From positions 124,001 through 188,000 of the forward strand of contig NZ_BMVE01000001.1 in assembly GCF_014650555.1 (NCBI RefSeq): 64,000 nucleotides of DNA, read 5' to 3'. Below the pieces are notes generated by a model, which saw only the letters and a program-made list of their open reading frames with translations, ran no database searches and was not told the origin of the DNA. Each line of letters begins with the position of its first letter. Positions within the stretch are counted from its first letter, which is position 1. Shown here piece by piece: positions 44,224 to 53,300 of this stretch. The position numbers and the translations under genes are program-made. Source of the stretch: Streptomyces goshikiensis. GTDB lineage: Bacteria; Actinomycetota; Actinomycetes; Streptomycetales; Streptomycetaceae.

Positions 44224-44940
44224 ATGGACAACTCTAGCGGCGTCGGCGTTCTCGACAAGGCAGCTCTGGTATTGAGCGCACTGGAGTCCGGTCCGGCCAC
44301 CCTCGCCGGGCTGGTCGCGGCGACAGGGCTCGCACGACCCACGGCACATCGCCTTGCCGTGGCTTTGGAACACCACCGGATGGTGGCGAGGGACATGCAG
44401 GGCCGGTTCATCCTCGGTCCGCGGCTGGCGGAGCTCGCCGCCGCGGCCGGCGAGGACCGCCTGCTGGCCACGGCGGGACCGGTGCTCACCCACCTCCGCG
44501 ATGTGACGGGCGAGAGCGCGCAGCTCTACCGGCGCCAGGGCGACATGCGCATCTGCGTGGCCGCGGCCGAGCGGCTGTCGGGGCTCCGGGACACCGTCCC
44601 GGTGGGCTCCACGCTCCCGATGAAGGCCGGTTCGGCGGCGCAGATCCTGATGGCGTGGGAGGAGCCCGAGCGGCTCCACCGGGGCCTGCAGGGCGCGCGG
44701 TTCACGGCGACGGCGCTCTCGGGCGTACGGCGCCGCGGCTGGGCCCAGTCGATCGGTGAGCGGGAGCCCGGCGTGGCCTCCGTCTCGGCGCCGGTGCGCG
44801 GGCCCTCGAACCGCGTGGTGGCCTCGGTGTCGGTCTCCGGGCCGATCGAGCGCCTGACCCGGCACCCGGGGCGGATGCACGCCCAGGCCGTCATCGACGC
44901 GGCCGCCCGTCTGACGGAGGCCCTGCGCCGCTCCGGCTGA
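44224..44940 (+). CDS. ndgR: IclR-family regulator NdgR
   Basis: 238 residues, the same length as S. coelicolor NdgR. The N-terminal winged helix is VLDKAALVLSALESGPATLA with recognition helix GLARPTAHRLAVAL; the C-terminal effector domain contains LRDTVPVGSTLPMKAGSAAQ and ends with VVASVSVSGPIERL. NdgR controls leucine synthesis and wider amino-acid metabolism and is divergent from leuCD here as elsewhere. The ATG at 44224 lies in the normal family position; a longer in-frame start at 44092 would cross the operator. Confidence 0.95.
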   Translation: MDNSSGVGVLDKAALVLSALESGPATLAGLVAATGLARPTAHRLAVALEHHRMVARDMQGRFILGPRLAELAAAAGEDRLLATAGPVLTHLRDVTGESAQLYRRQGDMRICVAAAERLSGLRDTVPVGSTLPMKAGSAAQILMAWEEPERLHRGLQGARFTATALSGVRRRGWAQSIGEREPGVASVSAPVRGPSNRVVASVSVSGPIERLTRHPGRMHAQAVIDAAARLTEALRRSG

Positions 44941-45072
44941 CCCGTACACCTTTCCCCTTGCACACCCCCCGGGTCCGGGGGCGCGTACGACGCCGCACAC
45001 GTCCTACGACGCGCCTCCGGGCCCGTACTGATGAGCCCGTACCGATGGGCCCGGCCGCGCCGGGGCAAAGCA

Positions 45073-45107
45073 AAGAGGCCTTCCGCGATGATCGCGAAAG
45101 GCCTCTT
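45073..45107 (-). terminator. Terminator of the tRNA array
   Basis: 17-bp stem with one mismatch (AAGAGGCCTTCCGCGAT at 45073-45089 with 45091-45107), followed on the minus strand by TTTGCTTT. It lies eight bases beyond the last tRNA-Glu. Confidence 0.85.
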
Positions 45108-45114
45108 CCGTGCG

Positions 45115-45187
45115 TACCCCCGACCGGATTCGAACCGGCGCTACCGCCTTGAGAGGGCGGCGTGCTAGGCCGCTACACAACGGGGGC
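45115..45187 (-). tRNA. tRNA-Glu (anticodon CTC)
   Basis: 73 bases on the minus strand; starts GCCCCCGTTGTGTAGCGGCC, anticodon stem-loop GCCGCCCTCTCAAGGCGG, T-arm GGTTCGAATCC, acceptor end CGGGGGTA. CCA is not encoded. Identical to the two other Glu copies in this array. Confidence 0.96.
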
Positions 45188-45209
45188 TAGCTGTTACTGC
45201 GGTACTACG

Positions 45210-45281
45210 CTGGGCTACCAGGACTCGAACCTAGAATAAGGGAACCAGAAACCCTCGTGTTGCCAATTACACTATAGCCCA
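45210..45281 (-). tRNA. tRNA-Gln (anticodon CTG)
   Basis: 72 bases on the minus strand; acceptor TGGGCTA/TAGCCCA with discriminator G, anticodon region GGGTTTCTGGTTCCC, T-arm GGTTCGAGTCC. CCA not encoded. Identical to the copy at 45543-45614. Confidence 0.96.
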
Positions 45282-45305
45282 AAGGTCTAGACCAGCTAGA
45301 CACAG

Positions 45306-45378
45306 TACCCCCGACCGGATTCGAACCGGCGCTACCGCCTTGAGAGGGCGGCGTGCTAGGCCGCTACACAACGGGGGC
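45306..45378 (-). tRNA. tRNA-Glu (anticodon CTC)
   Basis: Second of three identical 73-base tRNA-Glu genes on the minus strand, with the same acceptor, CTC anticodon loop and T-arm as 45115-45187. Confidence 0.96.
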
Positions 45379-45442
45379 CCTAGCGATCCTGCATCAAGAC
45401 GTCCGGGAGCTACCCAAATGGAGATCTTGCGGGAAGGATCTG

Positions 45443-45515
45443 TACCCCCGACCGGATTCGAACCGGCGCTACCGCCTTGAGAGGGCGGCGTGCTAGGCCG
45501 CTACACAACGGGGGC
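45443..45515 (-). tRNA. tRNA-Glu (anticodon CTC)
   Basis: Third identical 73-base tRNA-Glu gene. It follows the leading tRNA-Gln by 27 bases in the direction of transcription. Confidence 0.96.
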
Positions 45516-45542
45516 AAAGCACTGCGTTACTTCTGCACTGCG

Positions 45543-45614
45543 CTGGGCTACCAGGACTCGAACCTAGAATAAGGGAACCAGAAACCCTCGTGTTGCCAAT
45601 TACACTATAGCCCA
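45543..45614 (-). tRNA. tRNA-Gln (anticodon CTG)
   Basis: 72 bases; first gene of the array in the direction of transcription, identical to 45210-45281. The transcription order is Gln, Glu, Glu, Gln, Glu. Confidence 0.96.
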
Positions 45615-45701
45615 CCAAAACTCAAGCCCTTGAGGGACTTTCGTTTGGTTAGCGCCCCCGTGTCCGGCCTTTCGGCCCGCTCCGGCGGCGCAGAAAGAAC
45701 A

Positions 45702-46430
45702 TTACCGGATGCCTGACCGTGCTCCAAAACGGGTATCCCGTGCCAGCAGCTCCGGGAGCCGGGCCAGCCCGGCGATCCGGTGCACTCCGGACGGGGTCGG
45801 TCCGGCCCCTCCCTCGCGGTCCAGCCAGAACGCCGTGAGCCCTGCGTCGCGGGCGCCGCGCGCATCGATTTCCGGCTGGTCGCCCACGTACGCCACCTCG
45901 TGCGGCGGCAGCCCGAGCGCCTCGCACGCGGCGAGGAAGGCCCGCGCCTCGGGCTTGCTGATGCCCAGTTCGGCGGCGCAGACCAGGACCTCGAAGCGCT
46001 CGCGCAGCCCGAGGGCGCGCAGCTTCGGGTCCTGGTTGGCCAAGGAGGAGTTGGAGAGCACGCCGTGCCGGTACCCGGCCGCGAGGGCGTCCAGTACGGG
46101 CACCACGTCGGGGAACACCACCCAGGCCGCCCGGTAGTGCGCCACGTACCGCCCGAACCAGACCTCGGCCTCCTCGTCGGTCAGCAGCGGCGCCCCGAGG
46201 AAGTCCCGCACCCGGTCCCGGCGCTGGCCGTCGAAGGTGACCTCGCCGGCGCCGAAGCGCGCCCAGTGCAGTTCGGTGATGCGGCGCCAGCGGGCGAGCG
46301 CCTCGGCCGGGGACCCGTACCGCTCCGCGATCCCCTCCTGCTCCAGGTGTCGCGCGAGTCCGGCCCGGTCCGCACCGGTGTAGTCGAACAGGGTGTCGTC
46401 GATGTCCCAGAGCACGGCGCGGATCGGCAT
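45702..46430 (-). CDS. HAD-superfamily hydrolase
   Basis: 242 residues. Motif I is WDIDDTLFD with nucleophile Asp9 and acid Asp11; motif II is VLSNSS; motif III lysine is in GISKPEARAF; motif IV is YVGDQPEIDARGARDAG. Probably a small-molecule phosphatase (subfamily IA cap). The substrate is unknown. It lies between the tRNA array and a DUF4241 gene on the same strand, nine bases after the latter. Confidence 0.93.
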   Translation of the reverse strand: MPIRAVLWDIDDTLFDYTGADRAGLARHLEQEGIAERYGSPAEALARWRRITELHWARFGAGEVTFDGQRRDRVRDFLGAPLLTDEEAEVWFGRYVAHYRAAWVVFPDVVPVLDALAAGYRHGVLSNSSLANQDPKLRALGLRERFEVLVCAAELGISKPEARAFLAACEALGLPPHEVAYVGDQPEIDARGARDAGLTAFWLDREGGAGPTPSGVHRIAGLARLPELLARDTRFGARSGIR

Positions 46431-46439
46431 ACGCCGAGG

Positions 46440-47111
46440 CTACGCCGGGAGGTCCTCGCTCGGGGGCACGACGAAGAAATCGGTGACGAAGCAGGTGATC
46501 TCGCCCTGGGCGTCGCGGCCCACCCAGGTCGGGTACGCGCCGTCGCCCCAGCCGGAGCCGAAGGCCACCAGGTTGTGGCCGTCCTCGCCGTCGACCAGGT
46601 AGGGGCCGGGCTGGTGCCCGGTGGCCTCGAAGGCGTCCCAGAGCGGCCCCTCGTCGCCCTCGCAGTCCGGGAACGAGTCGTCGGCCGCGGCGTCGTAGAA
46701 GCAGCCCGTGCCCGCGTCGACCCCGTAGCCGAAGAACTCGTCCTCGTCGAGGGTCGCCGGGTCCTGGCCCTCATGCAGGGCGGGCTCCCAGGTGACGGCC
46801 GGGCGGTCGGCGATCACCAGGCGGACGGCGGCGATCCGCAGGTGCGGGTCCCGCGCCGGGGGCTCCTCGGGCCGGGTGATGGTGACCACGGCGGCCTGCA
46901 CCCGGTAGCTGCCCGGCGCCACCCGCGCGGTGAAGGGCGGTATGTCACCGGTGCCGAGGCAGATGAAGGGGTCGCAGGCCACGACGCTGCCGGAGGGCAG
47001 CCGCAGCTCGCCCGCGTCGACCACCGAGAGGGTCCCGACGGGCCCGTCCTCGTACGAGAAGGTGTGGCCCGGGGTGAAGTGCCGGGCGTAGTCGGGGGCG
47101 GTCAGCGGCAT
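46440..47111 (-). CDS. DUF4241-domain protein
   Basis: 223 residues: LSVVDAGELRLPSGSVVACD at the start, GYGVDAGTGCFYDA in the middle and GDGAYPTWVGRDAQGEITCF near the end, the pattern of DUF4241 proteins. The function is unknown; relatives occur in immunity or toxin-associated loci, but nothing here suggests that. It probably forms a unit with the HAD hydrolase nine bases downstream. Confidence 0.82.
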   Translation of the reverse strand: MPLTAPDYARHFTPGHTFSYEDGPVGTLSVVDAGELRLPSGSVVACDPFICLGTGDIPPFTARVAPGSYRVQAAVVTITRPEEPPARDPHLRIAAVRLVIADRPAVTWEPALHEGQDPATLDEDEFFGYGVDAGTGCFYDAAADDSFPDCEGDEGPLWDAFEATGHQPGPYLVDGEDGHNLVAFGSGWGDGAYPTWVGRDAQGEITCFVTDFFVVPPSEDLPA

Positions 47112-47197
47112 GGCGGGTCCTTCGCGGGCGGGCGGTACGGGTACGTACGCACGGGCAGTCGATCTTCCGCAGACCCTAGCGGCGGACGCCGACAACG

Positions 47198-47241
47198 CCG
47201 CGGGGGGCGGCGGCCGGAACTCCGGCCGCCGCCCCCCGCGG
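47198..47241. terminator. Very long perfect hairpin after gltX
   Basis: A 21-bp uninterrupted stem (47198-47218 with 47221-47241; arm starts CCGCGGGGGGCGG) with two bases between the arms. It lies 14 bases beyond the gltX stop and 86 bases before the DUF4241 start. It is the longest perfect hairpin found in the window. Confidence 0.88.
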
Positions 47242-47255
47242 GAGGTGCTGCGCGC

Positions 47256-48731
47256 TTACGCGGCGAGCTTCGCCAGCGCCGCGTCGATGCGGGCCAGGGA
47301 CCGCTCCTTGCCCAGGATCTGCAGGGACTCGAACAGCGGCAGGCCGACCGTGCGGCCGGTGACGGCGACGCGGACCGGGGCCTGGGCCTTGCCGAGCTTG
47401 AGGCCGTGGGCCTCGCCGGCGGTGAGGACGGCCTGCTTGAGGGACTCGGGGTCGCTCCAGTCGGCCGCGTCCAGGTTGGCGCGGGCGGTGGTCAGCAGGG
47501 CCGCCGGCTCGCCCTTCATCGCCTTGTCCCAGGACGGCTGGTCCTCGACGGGCTCCTTGCGGAACAGGAAGTCCACGTTGGCGGTGATGTCCGACAGGAC
47601 GGTCACGCGGGTCTGGGCGTACGGCGCGATGGCCGCCCAGGCCTCGGCGTCGAAGTCGGCCGGCTCCCAGTTGGCGTGCGGGGCCTGGAGCCACGGGGTG
47701 CAGGCGTCCGCGAAGGCCTTCGGGTCGAGCAGCCGGATGTGGTCGGCGTTGATCGCCTCGGCCTTCTTCAGGTCGAAGCGCGCCGGGTTGGCGTTGACGT
47801 CCGGAATGTCGAACTTCGCCACCATCTCCTCGATCGAGAAGATGTCCTGGTCCTTGGAGAAGGACCAGCCGAGCAGCGACAGGTAGTTCAGCAGGCCCTC
47901 GGGCAGGAAGCCGCGCTCGCGGTACAGGTTGAGCGAGGACTCCGGGTCGCGCTTGGAGAGCTTCTTGTTGCCCTCGCCCATCACGTACGGCAGGTGGCCG
48001 AACTCCGGGACCGCCTTGGCGACGCCCAGCTCGATCAGCGCCTTGTAGAGCGCGATCTGGCGCGGGGTCGAGGACAGCAGGTCCTCGCCGCGGAGCACGT
48101 GCGTGATCTCCATCAGCGCGTCGTCGACCGGGTTGACCAGCGTGTACAGCGGCGCGCCGTTGGCCCGCAGGATGCCGAAGTCCGGCACGTTCTCCGGGGT
48201 GAAGGTCAGCTCGCCGCGGACCAGGTCGGTGAAGGTGATCGGCTCGTCGGGCATCCGGAAGCGGACGATCGAGGAGCGGTGCTCGCCCTGGTACGCCTCC
48301 AGCTGCACGGTGGTCAGCTCGCGGCAGTGGCCGTCGTAACCGGAGGGCTTGCCGGCCGCGCGGGCGGCGGCGCGGCGCGCGTCCAGCTCCTCGGTGGTGC
48401 AGTAGCAGTCGTACGCGTAGCCGCCGTCCTTGAGCTTCTTCGCGACGTCCGCGTAGAGGTCCATGCGCTGCGACTGGCGGTACGGGGCGTGCGGGCCGCC
48501 CACCTCGGGACCCTCGTCCCAGGTGAAGCCGAGCCAGCGCAGCGAGTCCAGCAGCTGGACGTACGACTCCTCGGAGTCGCGCGCCGCGTCGGTGTCCTCG
48601 ATGCGGAAGACGAACGTACCGCCGTGGTGCCGGGCGAACGCCCAGTTGAAGAGGGCGGTACGGACCAGGCCCACGTGGGGGTTGCCGGTCGGGGAGGGAC
48701 AGAAACGTACGCGGACGTTCGCGTTAGCCAC
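47256..48731 (-). CDS. gltX: Glutamyl-tRNA synthetase
   Basis: 491 residues from a GTG. The class I HIGH-type motif is [17 protein letters not shown] and the KMSKS-type motif is [12 protein letters not shown]; a [15 protein letters not shown] zinc-like segment lies between. It charges tRNA-Glu. Actinobacteria generally lack GlnRS and use a non-discriminating GluRS plus GatCAB to make Gln-tRNA, so this enzyme is expected also to charge the tRNA-Gln species in the nearby array. The start overlaps the FAH-family gene by eight bases. Confidence 0.97.
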   Translation of the reverse strand: MANANVRVRFCPSPTGNPHVGLVRTALFNWAFARHHGGTFVFRIEDTDAARDSEESYVQLLDSLRWLGFTWDEGPEVGGPHAPYRQSQRMDLYADVAKKLKDGGYAYDCYCTTEELDARRAAARAAGKPSGYDGHCRELTTVQLEAYQGEHRSSIVRFRMPDEPITFTDLVRGELTFTPENVPDFGILRANGAPLYTLVNPVDDALMEITHVLRGEDLLSSTPRQIALYKALIELGVAKAVPEFGHLPYVMGEGNKKLSKRDPESSLNLYRERGFLPEGLLNYLSLLGWSFSKDQDIFSIEEMVAKFDIPDVNANPARFDLKKAEAINADHIRLLDPKAFADACTPWLQAPHANWEPADFDAEAWAAIAPYAQTRVTVLSDITANVDFLFRKEPVEDQPSWDKAMKGEPAALLTTARANLDAADWSDPESLKQAVLTAGEAHGLKLGKAQAPVRVAVTGRTVGLPLFESLQILGKERSLARIDAALAKLAA

Positions 48732-49518
48732 GCTTGATCACCTTGTTGGTGAGAGTGCCGATGCCTTCGATGGTGACGGCGACCTCGTCGCCGACGTTGA
48801 GGGGGCCGACTCCGGCCGGGGTCCCCGTGAGGATGACGTCGCCCGGGAGCAGCGTCATGGCCTCGGTGATGTGGACGATCAGGTCCTCGATGGAGCGGAC
48901 CATGTCGCTGGTGCGGCCGAGCTGGCGCTGTTCGCCGTTCACGGTGCACTGGATGGTCAGGTCGCGCGGGTCCAGATCGGTCTCGATCCAGGGGCCGAGG
49001 GGGCAGGAGCTGTCGAAGCCCTTGGCGCGGGCCCACTGCTTCTCGCGCTGCTGCACGTCGCGTGCGGTGACGTCGTTGGCGCAGGTGTAGCCGAGGATCA
49101 CGTCCTTGACGCGCTCCTTGGGGACCTCGCGGCACATGCGGCCGATGACCACGGCGAGCTCCGCCTCGTGGTGGAGGTCCTGCGAGAAGGAGGGGTACGT
49201 GATCGGGTCGCCCGGGCCGACCACCGAGGTGGAGGGCTTGAAGAAGGTGATGGGGGCTTCCGGACGGCCTTCGCTGTCGAAGATGGCGTTGCCCAGCTCC
49301 GCCGCGTGCTCCGCGTAGTTGCGGCCGATGGCCACGACCTTGTTCGGGAGCACGGGCGGCAGCAGCCGGACCTTGTTCAGCGGGACCTTCGTGCCGGACA
49401 GCTCGAAGTCCGCGAACGGGATGCCCTTGATGATGTCGAGGACGAGCTCGTCGGGGCCGGAGCCCTCGACCGCCCCGAACGCGACATTGCCGTCGATCGA
49501 GAACCTGGCGATGCGCAC
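48724..49518 (-). CDS. Fumarylacetoacetate hydrolase-family protein
   Basis: 264 residues from a GTG. The FAH fold is shown by [30 protein letters not shown] (metal ligands), [14 protein letters not shown], and [16 protein letters not shown]. Family members hydrolyse or decarboxylate beta-keto acids such as acylpyruvates. The exact substrate is unknown. It overlaps gltX by eight bases, so the two are coupled. Confidence 0.93.
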   Translation of the reverse strand: MRIARFSIDGNVAFGAVEGSGPDELVLDIIKGIPFADFELSGTKVPLNKVRLLPPVLPNKVVAIGRNYAEHAAELGNAIFDSEGRPEAPITFFKPSTSVVGPGDPITYPSFSQDLHHEAELAVVIGRMCREVPKERVKDVILGYTCANDVTARDVQQREKQWARAKGFDSSCPLGPWIETDLDPRDLTIQCTVNGEQRQLGRTSDMVRSIEDLIVHITEAMTLLPGDVILTGTPAGVGPLNVGDEVAVTIEGIGTLTNKVIKRG

Positions 49519-49615
49519 GTGTTGCGTCTGCCCCTCTGTATTTCCGCTGGCTGGAGTCTGCGGACTCCAGGCTAACGCGGCGGGCAGCGGCGCTCCGCGT
49601 CCTTGAGGGGAGCGG

Positions 49616-49801
49616 CTACTGCGCGGCGGCGGCGACCGGCGCGTCCATGAGGGTGGTGCGGCGCGGGTTCGCGGTCTGGGCCGGCAGGTCGACGGTGTGT
49701 TCCTGGACCTCCACCGCCTGCAGCTCCTCGGCGTCCTTCAGGTGCGCGAGGGTGGTGCGGCGCGGGTTGGCTATGTTGCGGAACATCATCGTCGTCTTCA
49801 T
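49616..49801 (-). CDS. Small peptide with duplicated NPRRTTL motif
   Basis: 61 residues with nearly all codons ending in G or C, which supports real coding. NPRRTTL occurs at residues 12-18 and 45-51, each preceded by alanine; the DNA of the two copies is identical over 21 bases (49649-49669 and 49748-49768), 99 bases apart. Between them lies an acidic stretch (LKDAEELQAVEVQEHTVDLP). There is no signal peptide, no cysteine and no modifying-enzyme gene beside it. The ribosome site is weak; an internal ATG ATG pair (residues 5-6) is another start. I do not recognise the family. Confidence 0.7.
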   Translation of the reverse strand: MKTTMMFRNIANPRRTTLAHLKDAEELQAVEVQEHTVDLPAQTANPRRTTLMDAPVAAAAQ

Positions 49802-50368
49802 CGGAGTTTCGGGCCCTCGGCTCGCTCGGTGGGGTGTCGGTCAGCGCTTCGCCGACCTCGTAAAGGGCAAGGCTAAACATCTGAATCCGTCACCGAACCG
49901 GGAAGTAATGGCCATGACCGTGTGAGTTTGCTCACCCGTGACCACTCATACCGGTCATAACGGACAGTCAATTCCGCCCGAAAAAACGGACATTGCGCCA
50001 CTGAATCAGCCATTCCGCTCCTGATCATCTCGACTGGGACACCTTGCCAGGAGCAGTGTTTGGATGACGTAAGTCCGGTTTGGCCCGAAAGGACTTCCAC
50101 GTCGCGTAGTGCCGCCCTCACGAACCGTGACCGTCTTCACGGGCCGACACGCGCATCTTGTTGGAGATCCGCCACTGTGCTGGAATTCGCGGGACCGCCG
50201 CGGGAATCAGCCGGCGCGCAGGTGGCGCGACTCAGCGCCGAGCGCGGTGGCAAGGAGAGGGAGACGCGCCGGTCACCGACGACCACCATGGGGCCGTTAG
50301 TGCCCCACGACTCGACACCGTCCCACCGGTCGCCCGGTGAGACGCCTGGTCCAGAGGTTGCGACGCTA
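49802..50368. other. Region upstream of cvnA1
   Basis: 567 bases between the small peptide gene and the preferred cvnA1 start. 49870-50060 is lower in GC and probably promoter DNA. Small inverted repeats: GTGAG/CTCAC (49922-49935) and AAGTCC/GGACTT (50071-50096). From 50060 the cvnA1 frame is open and has a GTG with GGAG at 50177, but it carries a TTA codon at 50297-50299, very rare in Streptomyces. Confidence 0.5.
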
Positions 50369-53300
50369 GTGCAGGGACGATTCAAGAGGGATGGCAGCGC
50401 TGCGGCGGAGCAGGAGCCGCGCGGCGGGACCGACCGTGGCTCCTCGCCCCAGCACGCCCAGAACCGCGGGCCGGCTGCAGACGGAGCGAGCCCCCACGCC
50501 TCCACCACGGTGAAGGCCAAGGGTCGCGGCAAGTCCGGCGCCAAGTCCAAGGGCTTGGCCAAGGGCAGCGACAAGGGCAAGGTCAAGGACCAGTCCGCCG
50601 AGCTGGACGTGGCGATACCGAAGGTCCCCAGCGGACCCGGTTCCCGTCTCGCCATGCAGAACTGGCGCATCAGCACGCGACTGGTGTCGCTGCTGACCCT
50701 GCCCGTCGTCGCGGCCACCACGCTCGGTGGCTTCCGCATCAACGACTCGCTCAACGACATCGCGCAGCTGGAGCACATGCAGCTCCTGACGACGATGACC
50801 CGGCAGGCCACCAACCTGGCCGCCATGCTCCAGACCGAGCGCGACAACTCCGCGGGTCCGCTGTCGGCCGACAAGTCGGGCAGGGTCAACAGCATCGTCC
50901 AGGGCGTCCGCGACCAGACGGACGCGGCAGCCAAGTCCTTCACCTCCGCGACCGACAAGGTCGACGGCGCCGAGGACAAGGACGAGACGCTCAAGTCGAT
51001 CCGCAACAACATCCTGCAGATCGGCCGCCAGCTCACCGGCATCGAGGACATCCGCAAGAAGGCGTACCAGAACGGCGCCCAGCAGACCGTCACCGAGTAC
51101 AACGCGCTGATCGTCTCGCTGCTCTCCCTCTCGCAGGACATGGCCCAGGCCACCTCCAACCCCGAGATGATCAAGCGTACCCGTGCCCTGGCGGCGTTCT
51201 CCTCCGCCAAGGAGTACGCCTCCATCCAGCGCGCGATCATCGCCGCCTCGCTCCCGGACCCGTCGGTCGCGGACAAGCCCGGCCGGCTGGAGGAGAACGA
51301 CCGCCTGTACGCCCTCTCCGCGCTCCGCGGTGAGAGCCAGTCCAAGAAGACCTTCGAACTCGTCTACCAGGGCAAGCCCGAGGAACTCCTCGCGTCGCTC
51401 GGCGACGGCAACCCGGAGATCGGCACCGCCGACCACTACGCCCGCCGCGTCCTGAGCACCCAGGGTCAGTTCGGCAAGGAGAAGAACCGCTCCTGGCTCG
51501 ACTGGTACGACGCCGACGACAACAAGCTCCAGGCCATGAAGGTCATCGAGCTCACCCTGCTCGAAGACATGGAGCAGAAGGCCCGTGAGCTGAAGAACGA
51601 GGCCCAGCAGGACGCCATCATCAACGGTGCCCTGATCCTCCTCGTCCTCGGTGTCTCCCTCGTCGGCGCCTTCGTCATGGCCCGGTCGATGATCCGCTCG
51701 CTGCGCCGCCTCCAGGACACCGCGACGCGCGTCGCCCAGGACCGTCTGCCCGAGCTCGTCAAGCAGCTCTCCGAGTCCGACCCGCAGGACGTGGACACGT
51801 CCGTGGAGTCGGTCGGCGTGCACACCCGCGACGAGATCGGCCAGGTGGCCGCGGCCTTCGACGACGTGCACCGCGAGGCCGTCCGCCTCGCCGCCGAGCA
51901 GGCCCTCCTCCGGGGCAACGTCAACGCGATGTTCACCAACCTCTCGCGCCGTTCCCAGGGCCTCATCCAGCGTCAGCTCTCGCTCATCTCGGAGCTGGAG
52001 TCCCGCGAGGCCGACCCGGACCAGCTGTCCTCGCTCTTCAAGCTCGACCACCTCGCGACCCGCATGCGCCGTAACGGCGAAAACCTCCTCGTCCTCGCGG
52101 GCGAGGAGCCGGGCCGCCGGTGGACCCGCCCCGTCCCGCTCGTCGACGTGCTCCGCGCCGCGGCGTCCGAGGTGGAGCAGTACGAGCGCATCGAACTCGC
52201 GTCGGTGCCCGGCACCGACGTCGCCGGCCGCGTCGTCAACGACCTCGTGCACCTCCTCGCCGAGCTGCTGGAGAACGCCACCTCGTTCTCCTCCCCGCAG
52301 ACCAAGGTCAAGGTCACCGGTCACGCGCTCCCCGACGGCCGCGTGCTCGTCGAGATCCACGACACCGGTATCGGCCTCTCCCCCGAGGACCTCGCCGCGA
52401 TCAACGAGCGGCTCGCGTCGCCGCCGACCGTGGACGTCTCCGTCTCCCGCCGCATGGGCCTGTTCGTGGTCGGCCGCCTGTCCCTGCGACACGGCATCCG
52501 CATCCAGCTGCGCCCGTCCGACTCCGGCGGTACGACGGCCCTCGTCATGCTCCCCGTGGACGTCGCCCAGGGCGGCAAGAAGCCGGGCCCGATGCCGGGC
52601 CAGGGTCCGCAGGGCGGTCCCGGCGGCCAGGGCGCCGTCGGTCCGCAGGGCTCCGGCCCCGGCCAGGGCGCCGTGTCCGGCGGGGGCGCACGTCCTCCCG
52701 TGGGCGGTGGCCCGCAGCGCGGCCAGGTCGCCGGCGGCGGGCAGCGTGCCGCGCTCCCCGCGCGGGACGGCGGCCCCGGCCAGCAGCGTCCGCAGGGCGG
52801 CGGCCGGCCCCAGCAGCCGGGCGGTCCCTCCGCCCGTCCGCAGGGCGGCCCCGGCGCGCCCACCGGCCAGGGCCAGGGCGGTCAGGGCGGTCAGAGTGCC
52901 TTCGGGTCCGGTGCTCCGCTGGCGGGCCGCGGCCCGCAGCCCCGTCCGGCGGCCGCTCCCCCGGCTCCCCAGACGGGCGGGCCCTCGGGGTTCCCGCAGG
53001 GCAACGGCTTCGAGCGGCCCCAGGCTCCTCAGCAGGCTCAGCCCCAGCAGTCCCAGCAGGCTCAGCAGCACTCCCAGCCCCAGCAGTCCCAGCAGCAGTC
53101 GGCTCCCTCCGCTCCGGCCCAGCGCGGCTCCCGGCCGCAGCTGCCGGCGCGCGGCGGCGCCCCGCGTCCGGAGCTTCCGGGTGCGGGTGCGGGTACGGCC
53201 GGCCCCGGCGGGATCCCGCAGGCCACCAGCTGGGGTGCCGGCCAGGGCGGCCAGGAGGTTCCGCGCGGCCACGACGAGCTGTCGGGCCCCGGCGCGACGG

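Noticed and set aside
45115..45614. CRISPR-like spaced identical repeats
   Set aside because: The repeats are complete tRNA-Glu and tRNA-Gln genes with cloverleaf features.
49647..49925. Plus-strand frame opposite the NPRRTTL peptide with its own duplicated VVRRG
   Set aside because: The duplication is the complement of the real repeat; codon bias favours the minus strand.
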